Source: Tetrapyrgos nigripes
Taxonomy: Eukaryota > Basidiomycota > Agaricomycetes > Agaricales > Campanellaceae
DNA length: 64,000 nucleotides
NCBI GenBank assembly: GCA_013368315.1
Contig: JAACJM010000089.1
Coordinates: 124,001-188,000, forward strand
Direction of reading: 5' to 3'
Below the pieces are notes generated by a model. That model had not been told where the DNA came from and ran no database searches. It saw only the letters and a list, made by a program, of their open reading frames with translations. Positions 11,956 to 23,881 of this stretch are shown here, in pieces (the stretch's first letter is position 1; every line of letters starts with the position of its first letter). Position numbers and translations under genes: made by a program.

Positions 11956-12528
11956 GGAGCATATACTTGCTGCTGCCACATACGGATGAGGAAGGGCTGG
12001 ATTTCAATGCTTAGTCGTAGACTCGTACGAACACTCAATACGTATACGTTGATTTGTTTTTCTCTTACGTGAATTTGCGTGTCTTTTGAAGGAATTCTAT
12101 ATTTGTTTTTACGAAGAAACATCCATACGACGCAGGTCAAGCCTCGAACAGTGGCATAGCGCTCTATTCATGAACAGGGACTGAGAAGTAGCGTTGCATG
12201 CTGAATATGAACCGGTGCTTTTAGGTGACACATTCCAAGATAAGAACAAGATGAAGCGTCAGAATGCTTCAAATGAAATGACCTCAGTGTTACGAGACTG
12301 ACATAGAGATGGAATACCGCGAGAGCCGATTCTATTTGAAGTTGACATCCAATGACGTGCAGTGAGGTTTTGAGACCCTTGGCGCTATGCTGGTACTTGA
12401 TATCTTAGTCGTGTTGAAGTGACTGTAAAGCAAAAAATCCAAACTGGACCGATGAACTGTTCTGAGCTCGCCTCCTTGCAATTGTTTGGTGCTTACTCGC
12501 AGCATAAGCATAAGCACTCACCCGGATT

Positions 12529-12895
12529 CAGTGTTCTCCTGAAGGCATAAGGCCTTAATCCCCTTAAATTTGAGGCTTAAAAGATCCATTGGGTGTCTTT
12601 AAGGGCTTAAAAGCGAACTGAAAACTCTCGGCTAAGTGCTGGGTAGGAGGAAGAGGTAGCTTATCAACCTTAGAGGAGATGAAGGAGGCAGAGAAGCTAG
12701 CTTTGCATCAGTATACTTTGAGTGCTTTTGCTGCTTGCATACCTCCATGTCGATTGTGAGTGCCTGTGTCTCCTCCCTCAGTCATCCATCAAGGACCTCT
12801 TAAACCTTAAAAAAAGCCCTTAAATTTAAGGGTTTAAGGCCATTAAGGCTTAAAGATTCTCAAGACCCCAGTTAAGGCCTTAAAAGCGAACACTG
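12529..12895. mobile_element. hAT-family MITE with perfect 8-bp target duplication
   Basis: Ends are CAGTGTTCTCC and GCGAACACTG, flanked by CCCGGATT at 12,521-12,528 and 12,896-12,903. Subterminal regions are packed with TTAAGGC/CTTAAA words, as in the larger relative at 26,492-27,352. At 367 bp with no transposase frame, it is non-autonomous. It interrupts the flank unit shared with 10,530. Confidence 0.9.
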
Positions 12896-12999
12896 CCCGG
12901 ATTACGACCTTTTACGAGATTCATTCTTACAACGGCAGTTTTGCGGGTGTGGCTATGCTATGTTGTCCTATCGGTTCGGATGTTTGCTTACCGCTAGCC

Positions 13000-14290
13000 G
13001 GTGACACCTGCCGTTTGGCCGACACTAAAGTTTGAACTTAGCACTGGGCGGCATCGATGCCATCACAGTTGACAGTCGCCGCTTGAAAAGGCTTCGTATC
13101 TATGCCACGCGATTGCTCACATTTCCCTTGTCCGAAAAGAAGTGAACGTCCCCAGGACTGAAATGGAAGCTTTTCCACCATTCAAAGCACAGATCCATGT
13201 CACCATCCATGGAATATGTCATTGCAGATCCGCAGCCCCAAGTTTCGGCAGAAGTCTGGGAGAGAGGCAATTCGAGACATTGGGAAACCTTCTGGCTGTA
13301 AAAACAAAAACATGTAACGGAGACTTTACACTTGTAACGAGAGTCCAGCCACCGCGGTGGTACTACTATGGTAGCGGACCAAGAAAGCTTACGTCATCGT
13401 CATCGTACATCGTCACCGTGCTCAACACTCTCGCTGGCAAAGCCTTTTTTCGCTAGCACACGACCCTCAGCTGCAAGCCACAATCCATACACTGTGAGCT
13501 AGGCATATGCAAGCACGTGAATATAACGATACGCAAGATGACGAGTAATCGGGAGCTAGGTCAAGACTGGATACAACAAGGATGAAGGGGCTGTGGGCCA
13601 ACGCTAACGCGTGGCGAGAACGAGGCCGTCTGCATCACCTCTGATCGATGGTCATTACACTGTATTATCATTTTCTGTACAGACATATAGAACAACCACT
13701 GCTTTTTTATGATTGAGAGAATACACTGTTTGCGTGGTGTCTGACAAGTGGCCACAGCCACAAGGTCCACCATGAGCATGGCAAACACGCGTCAAATGTG
13801 TATCTTCATTGTGGGGTGCAGACCATTCTGTCTCAATAAATATAAATAATTCAATGACCTAGGCGGATTCGATGCAATTTCCACAAGGGCCAATTACCTT
13901 TATCTACGCAGCTGGGTATACACCACTGCTGATACCAGCGTCAATCACTGATCTTTGATCAACTCGTGCTTGAGCTCTCCTGCCAGTGATCATGAGATTT
14001 TGGATTGATCTACGGGTTAATATACGGGAAGGATAACATAGAACCATACCAACACATGTTTACCTTTCGTGAGTGACTGAGACACTTTTTCCACATCCAA
14101 ACAATGGTTCAACATATCCGTTCATTGGTTATGCCGGGAAGAAAGGGCATCTCAGAATTGTTATATCAGAAATCATGATCCAGGCCCAAGACAGAAAAAA
14201 AAAGACTCACAATGCAAATATTCCCTAATACACCACTACGGACGTCATCCTAATATTCCTCATCGACCTGACAATTGCTCCGACGCTCCC
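13000..14290. other. No supported gene
   Basis: At 13,570-13,625 there is a reversed Helitron-class 3'-end-like module (TGTGGGCCAACGC, GCGTGGCGAGAACGAGGCC). A 104-codon frame at 13,142-13,456 has no recognisable domain. Two small exon-like pieces at 14,240-14,290 and 14,495-14,610, with plausible splice sites, may be remains of a secreted protein but cannot be assigned. Confidence 0.35.
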
Positions 14291-14380
14291 CGTGTTTACT
14301 GGTACGTTTACAAGGTTTAATGATATTACCAATAAGAGAGAATCTCGGAACGCAGACAGTGAAGGTACTGTTTCAGAAAA

Positions 14381-14432
14381 AGAAAGGAAGAAAGGAAGAA
14401 AGAAAAAGAAAGAAAGAAAGAAAAAAAGAGTA
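14381..14432. repeat. GAAAG-rich microsatellite
   Basis: Purine-only tract built from GAAAG/GAAGG/AAAGA words. Translated frames here (poly Lys-Glu-Arg) are a product of the repeat. Confidence 0.7.
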
Positions 14433-15155
14433 AGTGTTCGTTCAGATCTGTCGTTATTATATCAATTTACTTCAACGTTCTCGCTCGTTTCTAGATTCCC
14501 CAATCAATGTTATATGCCGAAACTCTAGTATCACTCTTCCTCTTGCATTCGCCACTGCTGCTATTGGTTTATTGGCTCCAGAGCCTATGGGACCAGACTA
14601 AGTATGATTTGGAAGTCACAAAGTTTGAAGATCAAGAAAGAAAGGGACAGACTGTATTGACTTTAGTGGCAGCAGTAGTGTCGGGCAGTACAAACGAGGA
14701 TCAGTGAGTATTTCGTGTTTTTTTTTTGATTTATTTATTTTGCCTTTCTCCCTTCAATATTTCCTCCAGTGCATAGGAACGTAACGGCAAGACATATGGT
14801 TTTAGCTTGGCGTTCCAGGAGTGTAGTACTACACTCTAGGTTTGGATTGATGGAGCCATAGACTCTGACGTATGCTAGCTGTTGCCAAGCGGGTGGCACC
14901 GTTGGAACGCTGTGATAAAAGCGGGGCCCATAAGACCACCACATATATGTGTTGCTAGAGAAGCTAACTTGTATTACAGAAGCATTCCTGAAAACATTCA
15001 CGAATAAAAGGTAGAATGCCTCTTATGCAACAGTCAACGCAGCCAAATTCACTGAGGTAAGAACACATCAACAAGGAAGTAGGCTATCACTATGTTTTGA
15101 TTTCCTGGCACGATGGTCATTGTGCTGGTTTGCCAAGTTATAGAAAACCCTAACC

Positions 15156-15440
15156 CACAGCCCTTTGATGCCGCTAGTGCTACGATATGATTCATCTGGG
15201 TTCGCACATCAGCGTCTCCTAATTATCTGATAGGTCGATTGTTCAATGAAGATGTCAGCACTGGCCCACAACCCTTTCATGCCGCTACGGTATGATTCGC
15301 CCGGGTTCGCACATCAGCGTCTCCTAATTATCCGATAGGTCGATTGTTCGTGCCGCCAGCGTATGAGTCATCTGATACTTCCCTAGCTTCCCCTGTCGCA
15401 CATCAGCGTCCCGACTCACAATTATCCGATAGGTATTATA
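15156..15440. repeat. Three tandem copies of an 80-110 bp unit
   Basis: Each unit holds ATGCCGCTA- or GTGCCGCCAGC-like start, a TATGATTC or TGAGTCATC word, then CGCACATCAGCGTC, AATTATCYGATAGGT. Units begin near 15,165, 15,278 and 15,350. The first two also share CCCTTT-ATGCCGCTA and TCGATTGTTC. No coding function is visible. Confidence 0.7.
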
Positions 15441-15710
15441 CGTGTTGAGGAACGCGCGCATAGCCCTTGACGTGACAATTGACCTGTCGAAGTTTGATCA
15501 CAAATCGTGATAGCCAGTAAGAGAGAACAAGAGCATACATACCGTATAAAGTTATATACTTAGGGTTAGTGCAAAATAGAATCTGTTGGAGTTTTCGTAG
15601 GCAGTCGGGTGCATGTCTTTAGCTTTAGTGCTAACGCTGTCTTCCAGTTTCTGTTTTTCTGTATTTAAAATAGATTATATGCCCTTTTCACTTATTACCT
15701 CTTCCGAAAA

Positions 15711-15978
15711 TTACGAGGCCTTTAGGCTGAGTTAACTTAGGTCGACCTCGAAAACTTTTCCATGGGTTCAAACTCCCACCCCTGTTCGTTGGCGCTCGGC
15801 AAGCGCTCTCTGCAATCACGGTCGAGACCATCATGACATCGTTCACGGCTTCCTCGGATAAACACATAACCAAGGCAGCGTAGGCAGCATCAGGGTGCGC
15901 CTTGTCTTCCTCCTCGCTTCCTCCCCGATCCTGAGGGCCTCGTAGTTTGCCACGCGAAGCGATGGCACTTTACCCCAG
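15711..15978 (+). mobile_element. Non-autonomous Helitron-class element, 268 bp
   Basis: Starts TTACGAGGCC and ends GGGCCTCGTAG, hairpin GCCACGCGAAGCGATGGC, then ACTTTACCCCAG. It sits between A and T (GAAAA on the left, TAAAA on the right) without a target duplication. The interior has tRNA-like promoter words: a box-A-like GGCTGAGTTAACTTAGG (15,725) and a box-B-like GGGTTCAAACTCC (15,764). Same ends as the element at 16,929-17,192, whose limits are proven by an empty site. Confidence 0.75.
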
Positions 15979-16928
15979 TAAAACACCACCATTACTGACA
16001 ATGATACTCACCCTTAACGTCTCCGGAAGATGACAAAATTAGGTGACGTAATGTACGGTAACGGCAATCTTTCCGCGGAAGACGGTAAATACACCGAATA
16101 GACATAGCCACACGCGGAAATGGAGTGTAATGAACTCGTCCTTCATTTCATTTCGGCCTCGTAACGGGGTTTGGACGGGTTACCACAGTGCATTGTGCGT
16201 TGCAACGCCAGTAGAGCTGATTTTTCCTACTTCGGAACAAGAGATAAGGGCTCGTGGATACAACGCACTATCCTCTATCGAGACAGAAGAGGTCCAGCTG
16301 TACAGGTGAGCTGATCTTTTCGACTGGCTCTTTCTCGTTGTGCTAATACCCATGTCCTTCGCTTCATATTTCTCAAAGACGCAAAACGAAGGATGAAGCT
16401 CTTGGACATCGAGGAACCCCTGTTCTCTGGAGTAATGCTATCTGAAATGCGCGGTATTTGCTGGGCCCAGACATCACTGGCTAAAATCCGAGAGAACGGA
16501 AGAGAAGTACCGGTGACAGGACGAAATACTTCTTGTGTCAAGGATGCTTCAAAGATAGTAGATTACTTTCGATGGCACACTTCATGGGCCAATAGACTAT
16601 TCTTGGTTCAGGCAGGAAATTTGAATACGGAGTGAACGAGGTGAGTCGCCTAATCCAGTCCACATATTGTCCACATTCATATACCTTACTGGCGTCATAA
16701 AGGGACTCGAGCGCCAGCCTCAGACGTCATAAGCACAATCTTCATGAACTGAACCTAAGTCTACCTGCCTAAGAGAGTCGTCTAAGTCCGCATGTCCGAC
16801 CCTCCGTCGTATTCTTGTCCAACTTGCGATTCAACTTGGCCAAACATACCGTATTCGATCTGTCAGCCAGTCGGTTTCGTAACGTCAAACGTTGGAGTGG
16901 AGCTGTCGCATTCAAAACCTCTGTCAAA

Positions 16929-17192
16929 CTGGGGAAAGATGCCACTGCTTCGCATGGCAATTTACGAGGCCTGTAGTAGCACATCGTAGGGTGAAGGTGA
17001 AAGGACTTATGAAAATCCGATGCGACTTGGGCTATGTCATTGTTTGTTCATGGTTGACGACAGCTTGGGTCGGATCAAAAAGCCGACGGCATCCTCGTTC
17101 GGTTGTCGGCATCATAGAGACTGGCCAATAGAAATTGCAGGCGTGGAAAAGTTGCGAAGACGACATAAGTTAACTCGGCTAAAGGCCTCGTA
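16929..17192 (-). mobile_element. Non-autonomous Helitron-class element with empty site in the paralogue
   Basis: On the minus strand it begins TTACGAGGCCTTTAGCCGAG at 17,192 and ends with hairpin GCCATGCGAAGCAGTGGC and CTTTCCCCAG at 16,929. It lies in the upstream region of secreted-protein copy B. The matching region of copy A reads CTCTGTCAAA then CGAAGCATAG without a break at 10,732/10,733, so the insertion is exactly 264 bp with no target duplication. The 3' flanking base, on the element's strand, is T. Confidence 0.85.
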
Positions 17193-17458
17193 ACGAAGAA
17201 TAGATGCAAAATAGATGGTTGATGGAAGACTTAATGTTTTGACACTTTCGCATGTCAAAAACGTGAAGCGCGAAGTACGTTACGCAGAAACTCCGATGCA
17301 TTCACTTCCTCTCGAGCCCCTGAATAGAACCAGAGATACTATACACCGTGGCGTCACAATCCCTACCTCGTCATAAAACGCAAAAATGAGAAAGGATGGG
17401 GTCAGAAAAGGCGTGCTCGAGTTGAACATACGATGACGGTGCTCGACTGCCTGCAACG

Positions 17459-17465
17459 TATAAAA
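17459..17465 (+). promoter_or_regulatory. TATA box of secreted-protein gene copy B
   Basis: TATAAAA 104 bp upstream of the ATG, in the same context as the box of copy A. The upstream region from 17,226 onward is conserved with 10,751 onward. Confidence 0.7.
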
Positions 17466-17562
17466 GCCTACGAAAATCCAGCAAGAAAATCAGACTTCAT
17501 TCGTCGTCTACAACTCGCTCTTCGCTCAGCTCTTCTCCAGCTTCAGCCTTGATCAGTCAAAC

Positions 17563-18423
17563 ATGATCTTCAGCCGCGCTATCTCTTTTGTCTCCCTGCT
17601 CACTGTCTTCCTGAGCTTCACCTTTGTGGCAGCGAACCCCGCCGCCTTCGCTGGTGCTCGCTCAGACGTCTTCACTGTTGGCAAGCGTCAGGACACCGAC
17701 ATCACAAGTATCCTCACCGATTTACAATCCCAAGTCGGGCAGATTTTGCCTCAGATTGGTATGTGTTGCTCGCTCTTGCCTCCATTAATTACATGTACAC
17801 CGTGAATATTCTGATACTGAAATTTGCATTTTATTTTGATTCCTATTCCTACAGATACGCTCGTAGCAAACGGAAACGCCAACGACGCTACCGTTACCCC
17901 GCTCATCAACCAGCTCACCTCCGCTATTGGCACCAGTAACGATAACCTCAACAAACTTCCTGAGGATAAGAAACATAAAGGAGATAAGGATGAGATTGCC
18001 AAGATCATTGCTTTTATCGTTACTGTAAGTACTGTATCATAAAACGTCACGGTTTAAAACGACTTACGATTCTGATGGATGCACTGACGATCTCATGCCC
18101 ACACAGGACATCACCAAAACCCTCAACGGACTCCTCCTCTCCGGTGCTTTCATCCCTGGCCTCGGTGCTCTCCTCGTTACTGTTGATGTGGTTTTGAACA
18201 AGCTACTCACTGGCGTCGAGCTCCTTCTTGCGGGTGTGCTTAAGCTCGTGGCTGTTCTGTAAGTACTACATATTCTATATATTTTCGATGAGGAAAAGTT
18301 CGTGTACTGATGACTGATTGACTCGGATTCTCTCCGAAAAATATTAATTCCAGTCTCGTCGACGTCGCCCTTCTCCTTAAATCCATCTCCTTTGGGCTTG
18401 TGCTCGCTGCTCTTGGTTTTTGA
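17563..18423 (+). CDS. Small secreted protein, SC15-like, copy B
   Basis: Exons 17,563-17,758, 17,855-18,024, 18,107-18,258 and 18,354-18,423 give 195 aa, with exon lengths identical to copy A (196, 170, 152, 70). The signal peptide, KR-QD site and hydrophobic C-terminus are conserved. Most differences lie in introns and flanks; a few are in the coding part (Ala for Val-Thr near the signal cleavage site, Leu for Ala in exon 4). It is predicted to be exported by the secretory route and to act at the hyphal surface or outside. Its promoter has gained a 264 bp Helitron-class insertion about 0.37 kb upstream, which could change its expression relative to copy A. Confidence 0.88.
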
Positions 18424-18865
18424 AGAACACGCATGCGCTGCTACAACATACGGACGAGGAAGGGCTGGGATTTCAGGCTTAATTAGTCATAGAATCGTAC
18501 CGTTACGAACTGGATACGTTGATTTGTTTTTCTCCTATCTGACTATGTCTGTGAGACTGTTTTGAAGTTATTCTATCTCTGTGTTTGCGACGAAATGTTC
18601 GAAAATGAACTAAAAATAAGGATGTACATCTCCCAAAAATTGCAGTCCATTGCTAGTCCATCTTGAACGCGTTAACCTAGATTTGCCTCACAGCGGATAT
18701 TTGAGTGCAGTTTCTGCTAGTCGGAATTTCTCTATATGGGACCGTAACCGAACGAACTTCTGGCATGGCAGCCGCCGCCGCCGCGTGCCCAGAGTCCTAG
18801 GCCCTCTCCTTGGGCGGCGTTGCATATTCCCGCTACCGTTTAGGTAGTGGGTCTTGGGTGCCAAT

Positions 18866-18992
18866 AAAAACCGGCTGTTTGCAAGCCGCTGATAAATCTT
18901 TGCCGTGATCCCATGTTTCTCGCCGACTCCCCAAAAAACAAAACGGCTGCTAACAAGCCGCTGATAAGTCTTTGCCGCAGTCCCACGCTTCT
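18866..18992. repeat. Two-copy direct repeat, 72-bp period
   Basis: CGGCTG at 18,872 and 18,944 each lead into CAAGCCGCTGATAA and TCTTTGCCG-TCCCA-TTCT. No gene function seen. Confidence 0.6.
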
Positions 18993-19391
18993 GGCCTTGT
19001 CGTTCACATCTGGATCGGTGACTAGGCAAATCTGATCGGTGAGGCCTTGACTCCGCAGCTCATTACCCGTCTCCTTCTCAAGCTACCTTCCCTAAACCCA
19101 TAGTCGATGGTTCCCTCGATGGTTCCCTCCCTCAGTTCAGATGATGCTCAGTCCACAGTGCTTTCTTTGCAGCTTCACAGCTAACACCTTCCTTCACGCT
19201 GGAGACTAGCTCTTCGACCCTCTGTTTTCACTGTTTCACTCTTCTGAGTGTCTAGGTGATACACATGCCGTCGACATTCAGGGACACAAACCTTTGACAG
19301 TTCATTAAATCTGTCAATCACGAAACAGGTAAAATCTTAACATCCTATAAATTGCAGTCGACGTCTTGTTGCGCTACATTTCCCTCTCTTA

Positions 19392-20336
19392 ATGATGTCT
19401 TCTCTTGTCCTATCCCTTAACGGTTGGCAACTGACTACCTATCACTATGATCCTCGGTTACCCACTTCTATCGTTTCTCCCGCTTTCAGAGCCATATGTC
19501 ATGAACATAATTTCTTACGACTATGTGGTGTCCCTATACCCCTATGCAACATATTGCGAGGAGAAGAGCTTGACATTCGGGAGGGCAAGAGATGCCAGAC
19601 GAGTAGTGATCGACAAGTATCCACCACGAGGGTGAATTATAATGCAATCCATGGAGAGCCAAGAGTATGTGTCCCAGGAAAAGGAATTGTCATTCTGAAT
19701 CCAGGTCATTGGAGATTGTTTATGCATGGTTGTGGCGGTACCACCTGAGGCGAGTGAGATGACATTTTTTTGTACTCCTGGAGCATACGTTTCAGTCAGT
19801 AACTTGAAGGGTACGCTGAAACTTGTTACGAGTTGAAATGTACCTCATGTGGTTAGACAATCTGAGTTGAGGCATATGTGCCTTCGATCTATGGCGGGCC
19901 TCGAAGGATGTGAGTGCTGGATGGACGTTCAACTAATGTATAACTCACCTTGACTTTAAGATTAGATGCCGCAATTCTTCACAATTCAGTGAGTGGCGTA
20001 GACTTCAACAATTCAGGTTTTTTGCCAAGGGAATATTCGAGATTGGGTTTGGTGGTCTCTGAGGGGATTTCTAGAGAGGACATGAAGGAACGTGAGGCTG
20101 ATTTCTGGTTCATGGTGCTGGGTTGTCTGGTAGCAATGCTGGGCTTGGGGTCTATTTGGCTGAATGTGGAAGCAACCACAAACAGTGATGGGAGGAGGGT
20201 ATTAGATATGAACTTTGCTGATACATTAAAGGAGGGGGAATTAGCTATGGGAAGGGGGGCTTTGAACACGCTGCAGAGGAGATATGATTTGGTAGAACGG
20301 CAACGGTTTATGTATTTACCTGTGAAAGGAACATAA
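19392..20336 (+). CDS. Unrecognised gene-like segment, exon structure uncertain
   Basis: I do not recognise this. A TATAAA word at 19,347 precedes an ATG at 19,392 and a competing ATG in another frame at 19,447. Both open frames end by 19,748. A second coding-like stretch at about 19,960-20,336 encodes GFLPREYSRLGL, EADFW and a single hydrophobic segment (FMVLGCLVAMLGLGSIWL), then a polar tail with SDGRRVLDMNFAD. AG-ended acceptor candidates precede it. It may be a small membrane protein whose exons I could not join with confidence, or remains of one. Confidence 0.3.
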
Positions 20337-20464
20337 TAGAGCAGTGGATTGTCTAACGGCTTGTCTATGGACTTGGTTTGGATCACTAGAAAGAAATCGT
20401 AAAAATCATAAAAAATCATAATGGAAAGGAAAGCATCAAAGCTGGCTTGTCTGGTACAGCAAGT

Positions 20465-20720
20465 TGTGTGGCAGCTGGAAACCGGTGTGTGGTAGTGGGC
20501 TCTGCCGCCCCGAAGGGGCCGGCGCTTCGCCGGTTATTTCCAAAGATCTCTGTGCAAACTTAAATTTCGGATTTTTCAGTGCCATTTTTGCTCACCCGGG
20601 TCTACTCCATATGGGATCGATTTGAGGCCGAACAGCCATATGGAGTAGCTCCGGCGCCGAGCATAAATTCGTCATTTATGTTTGCCCAAAAGATCTTTCC
20701 AAATATGCATTGCCGCCCAA
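20465..20720. repeat. Foldback-type repeat fragment with twin perfect hairpins
   Basis: At 20,507-20,533 two perfect hairpins abut: GCCCC-GAA-GGGGC and CCGGCG-CTT-CGCCGG. Beyond them lies an imperfect palindrome (AAAGATCT outward, CTCCATATGG-CCATATGGAG centre, CCGAGCATAAAT, AAAGATCTTT). The centre matches that of the foldback element at 35,720-36,430. Confidence 0.55.
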
Positions 20721-21115
20721 GGTGCCTAGGGCCTAGACCGTGACGCTATTCGTCGTCTCAATCAGGTGACGGTTCTTTTCTCCGGTTAGGTTAGGGTTAC
20801 GGCTACGTCAATTTCAAACCCTCACTCATTACTACCGCTGCGTTGTCTGCCCATGTCCCACCTTGTCCAGGTGAAGTCTACTAGATTAAGACTTTCGCCC
20901 ACCTAGCAGCGCAAATAGACCAAAAATACATCCAATGGCCCATACCGATACCGATACCAACACGACAGATACGCCGTACCCAGGCGTTCCCATGCTCCAG
21001 CTTAGACCAATACACTGTCCTCCCACATGACGTCCTCTTTTGGTATAAAGACAGGAAGGTTGAAAATATCCAGTGAACTTTGCGCTCCTTTCCTCGCTCT
21101 ACATCCAATAGGGCC
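20721..21115 (+). promoter_or_regulatory. Upstream region of the MFS transporter
   Basis: Partly duplicated at 7,975-8,160. It holds TGTCCAGGTGAAGTCTA, repeated CCGATA words at 20,945-20,960 and a GGTATAAAGACAGG TATA-like word at 21,042, 74 bp before the ATG. Confidence 0.5.
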
Positions 21116-23840
21116 ATGTCAAAAACCAACAGCTCAGAACACGACAGGAAAGACTTGGAGAATTACTCGGAGAAGGGCGGACGAAGTGCAGGGATAGATA
21201 TTGACCCAGAGGCGGAGAGAAAGCTGGTTAGGAAGTTGGATATGATCATTTTACCGTTGTTCGCGTTGATTTGTGCGTTTTTCTTTTCTTTCTCTACAAA
21301 TTGAAGTCTGATCTGACTCGAACTTGGGCCCTTGGCTTTGGTGTTTATTAGATTGCGCCAACTTTATTGATAGGTGAGTTCCGAAATGCTTTGTCTCCAG
21401 TCTTCGTGTTTCTGTTGGAAAGTTACTAACTCAGAGTCTATTTCTAGGACGGCCATAGGTACTTATACTCCTAATTCCCTTGCACATCCATCGAGACTCA
21501 GATTGCTTCACCGATAGGAAACGCCAACATCGCAGGTATGTGGACCGTGTACCGTCTTTCAAGTTTCCTATGTGATCCAACACCGCTACTGTGTACGTGT
21601 ATGTAGGAATCCAAAAAGACCTCGGAATGAAGGGATTCGATTATAACATCGCCTTGACGGTTTTTTATATTTTTGTGAGTCTCCTTTGTGCTTTCCCTTC
21701 GCCACAACACCCATCCGCGCTGTACCTCCTCAACACTATAAAACATGCTCAAAATTGTTCAAAACGCCCAAAACAGTACATTGCGTGCGAAATCCCCTCA
21801 AACCTCATCCTCAAATCCGTCGGGTCCCCATGGATTTCCTTTATGGTTTTCGTTTTCGGCATCGTCTCTCTCTCGACCGCTTTTGTCCATAGCTATGCAG
21901 GGTTGTTGGTGACGAGAGTCTTTTTAGGAATGGCTGAGGGTGGGACATTGAGTGGGTTGACTTATTTATTGGCTAGGGTGAGAGTCACATATATACTGCG
22001 TCCAGAATCCTCGTACTAATGAGATTGGGTGGATAGTATTACCGCCGGTCAGAACTCGTTCTCCGAGTGGGCATATTCTTTGGGTTGTCGCCTGCGTTGG
22101 CTGGGGCTTGTATGTGTCCATTTCTCCATTTCTCCCCTTTTCCTTGTCTTTGTCTGAGCCAATGTTTCCGTGTCGGTGTCAGTCGGCGGCCTCCTCGCCT
22201 CGGGCCTCCTAAGTGTCAACGATTTCGGTGTAGTGAAGTCGTGGAGGAAGATTTTTCTGATTGAGGGTGCGTATGCGTTCTACCCTTTAATCTTGCTCGA
22301 AGTACTCATATCCGAGGATTATCGCTATAATTCGTGACGGTACGGTATGGTGCGGTATAGGGATAATCACCACAATCATAGGCATCCTTTCGCTTTTCAT
22401 TCTTCCTCCTGATCCTGCCGATCCCATCAACCCCACCAACACTTCGAATTTATCCAAGCTAAATCTGAACCAACGAATAAATCGACTAAAACTCTTCAAA
22501 TTCACGGAAGAAGAAAGGAAACTTGCTATAGCCCGCCTGGACGCTGATCAAGCCTCTCATACGATGAAAACTGGAGGAAAGAAGGAAAGGACAAATTGGA
22601 GGCTGATATGGAGGAGTTTTAGTTTTACTGTGAGTCAGTCAACAGTCAATTGTATAGTATAACTTACTGATCGACATGTAGACGACCCTATGCTCGTTCT
22701 GTTATCTGCGTGAGTCTCTCTCCGGGGATGATCGATAATAGTGCTGATCGTGCACTGTTGGCGCAGTTGTAAACATATCCTTCCAAGGCTTGAGTTTATT
22801 CATGCCAACTGTGATTGCTACGCGTACGTATATTTTCCCTCTCTTTCGCTATCCTTCTATCAAAGCTTGTGCCAAATGAGCTGAAATTTCCACTTCTTTC
22901 CAGTGGGTGACTTCAGTAAGTTTTCTCCTTGAAGCACAGCTTCATCAACGATGCTTAACACCATATTTTTTCACTCCCGTACCCATTGCCACTGCCAGCT
23001 ACCGTCGAATCCCAACTCCGTACCGTCCCACCCTACCTCGTTGGAGCACTCTGGGCCATACTCTGTGCTTATACAAGCTTTCGTATCCGGCATCGAGCAG
23101 GGATTATTTTGTTTTCGTTGTTATTGATGGTGTTGGGGTATGGGATTGCGGTTGGGACAAGTGTTAGTGCTGGGCATGCTCGGTAAACCTCTTCGACTTA
23201 CTTGGCAACCATTTAACGCTAACCAGATACTATTCGACGATTCGACGATGGTCCCGGCACACGCAGCTATGCAGCATGTTTCTTTTCTATCATAGGAGGA
23301 AGTAGTACAGGACCCATGCTCTTAGCTTGGGGAACGGGAAATGCAGCGCCCGATACGGTAAGGGCGGTTGCGACTGCTCTTATTCCGGGTGAGTCTTCTA
23401 TTGAAAGTGGCCTTTGCCCTACGGTCAATGGTTGATTGTATTCTAGGTATTGGTGCGCTGGGTTCTATCATCGCGTAAGTCGAAGATTTCCTTATCCCTT
23501 TACACCATCACTCCTCTCTCTCTCACACACTCTCTCCCTCCCCCTCTTTGTCCTTCCTCATGCATATCTTCGTTTGGTTTATAGCGTATGGACCTATCTC
23601 CCAACGGACGCACCCAACTACCACAAAGGTAACTCTCTCAACCTCGGTACTACGTCTCTTGGATGTATACTCGTCGTCGTAGGGTGGGTGTATATCAAGT
23701 GGGAGAATGCGAAGAGGGAGAGGGGGGAGAGGGATTATCGATTGACTCAGCTGACGGAAGATGGGAAGAGTGTTGAGGAGAAGGAGAGGGAAATTGAAGA
23801 ATTGGGTTATCTGCATCCCGAGTTTAGGTATCAGACCTGA
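21116..23840 (+). CDS. MFS transporter, Dal5/TNA1-like anion:cation symporter
   Basis: Sixteen exons joined by GT-AG introns give a 529-aa protein. Exons: 21,116-21,272, 21,352-21,373, 21,448-21,458, 21,518-21,535, 21,607-21,674, 21,777-21,977, 22,037-22,109, 22,183-22,266, 22,361-22,629, 22,682-22,709, 22,767-22,823, 22,904-22,915, 22,999-23,182, 23,267-23,388, 23,447-23,474 and 23,585-23,840. The charged N-terminus is followed by RKLDMIILPLFALIYC, DRTAIGNANIAG, CEIPSNLILK and RVFLGMAEGG, hallmarks of the allantoate/nicotinate permease family, with about 12 membrane segments and a central cytoplasmic loop. It should import an organic anion or vitamin-like substrate across the plasma membrane; the exact substrate cannot be read. 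The first in-frame ATG is used. Exons of 11, 12 and 18 nt are unusual. Confidence 0.92.
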
Positions 23841-23881
23841 GTGAGGATTTTGGAAAAGGTTCCAATTACTGAAATACTTTG

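Noticed and set aside
15153..15440. CRISPR-like array
   Set aside because: The three units are imperfect, with unequal spacing and homologous spacers, and the organism is a eukaryote.
20795..20812. Telomere-like GGTTAGGTTAGGG
   Set aside because: Only about two units, inside a promoter region; a similar short run lies at 15,145. Not a telomere.
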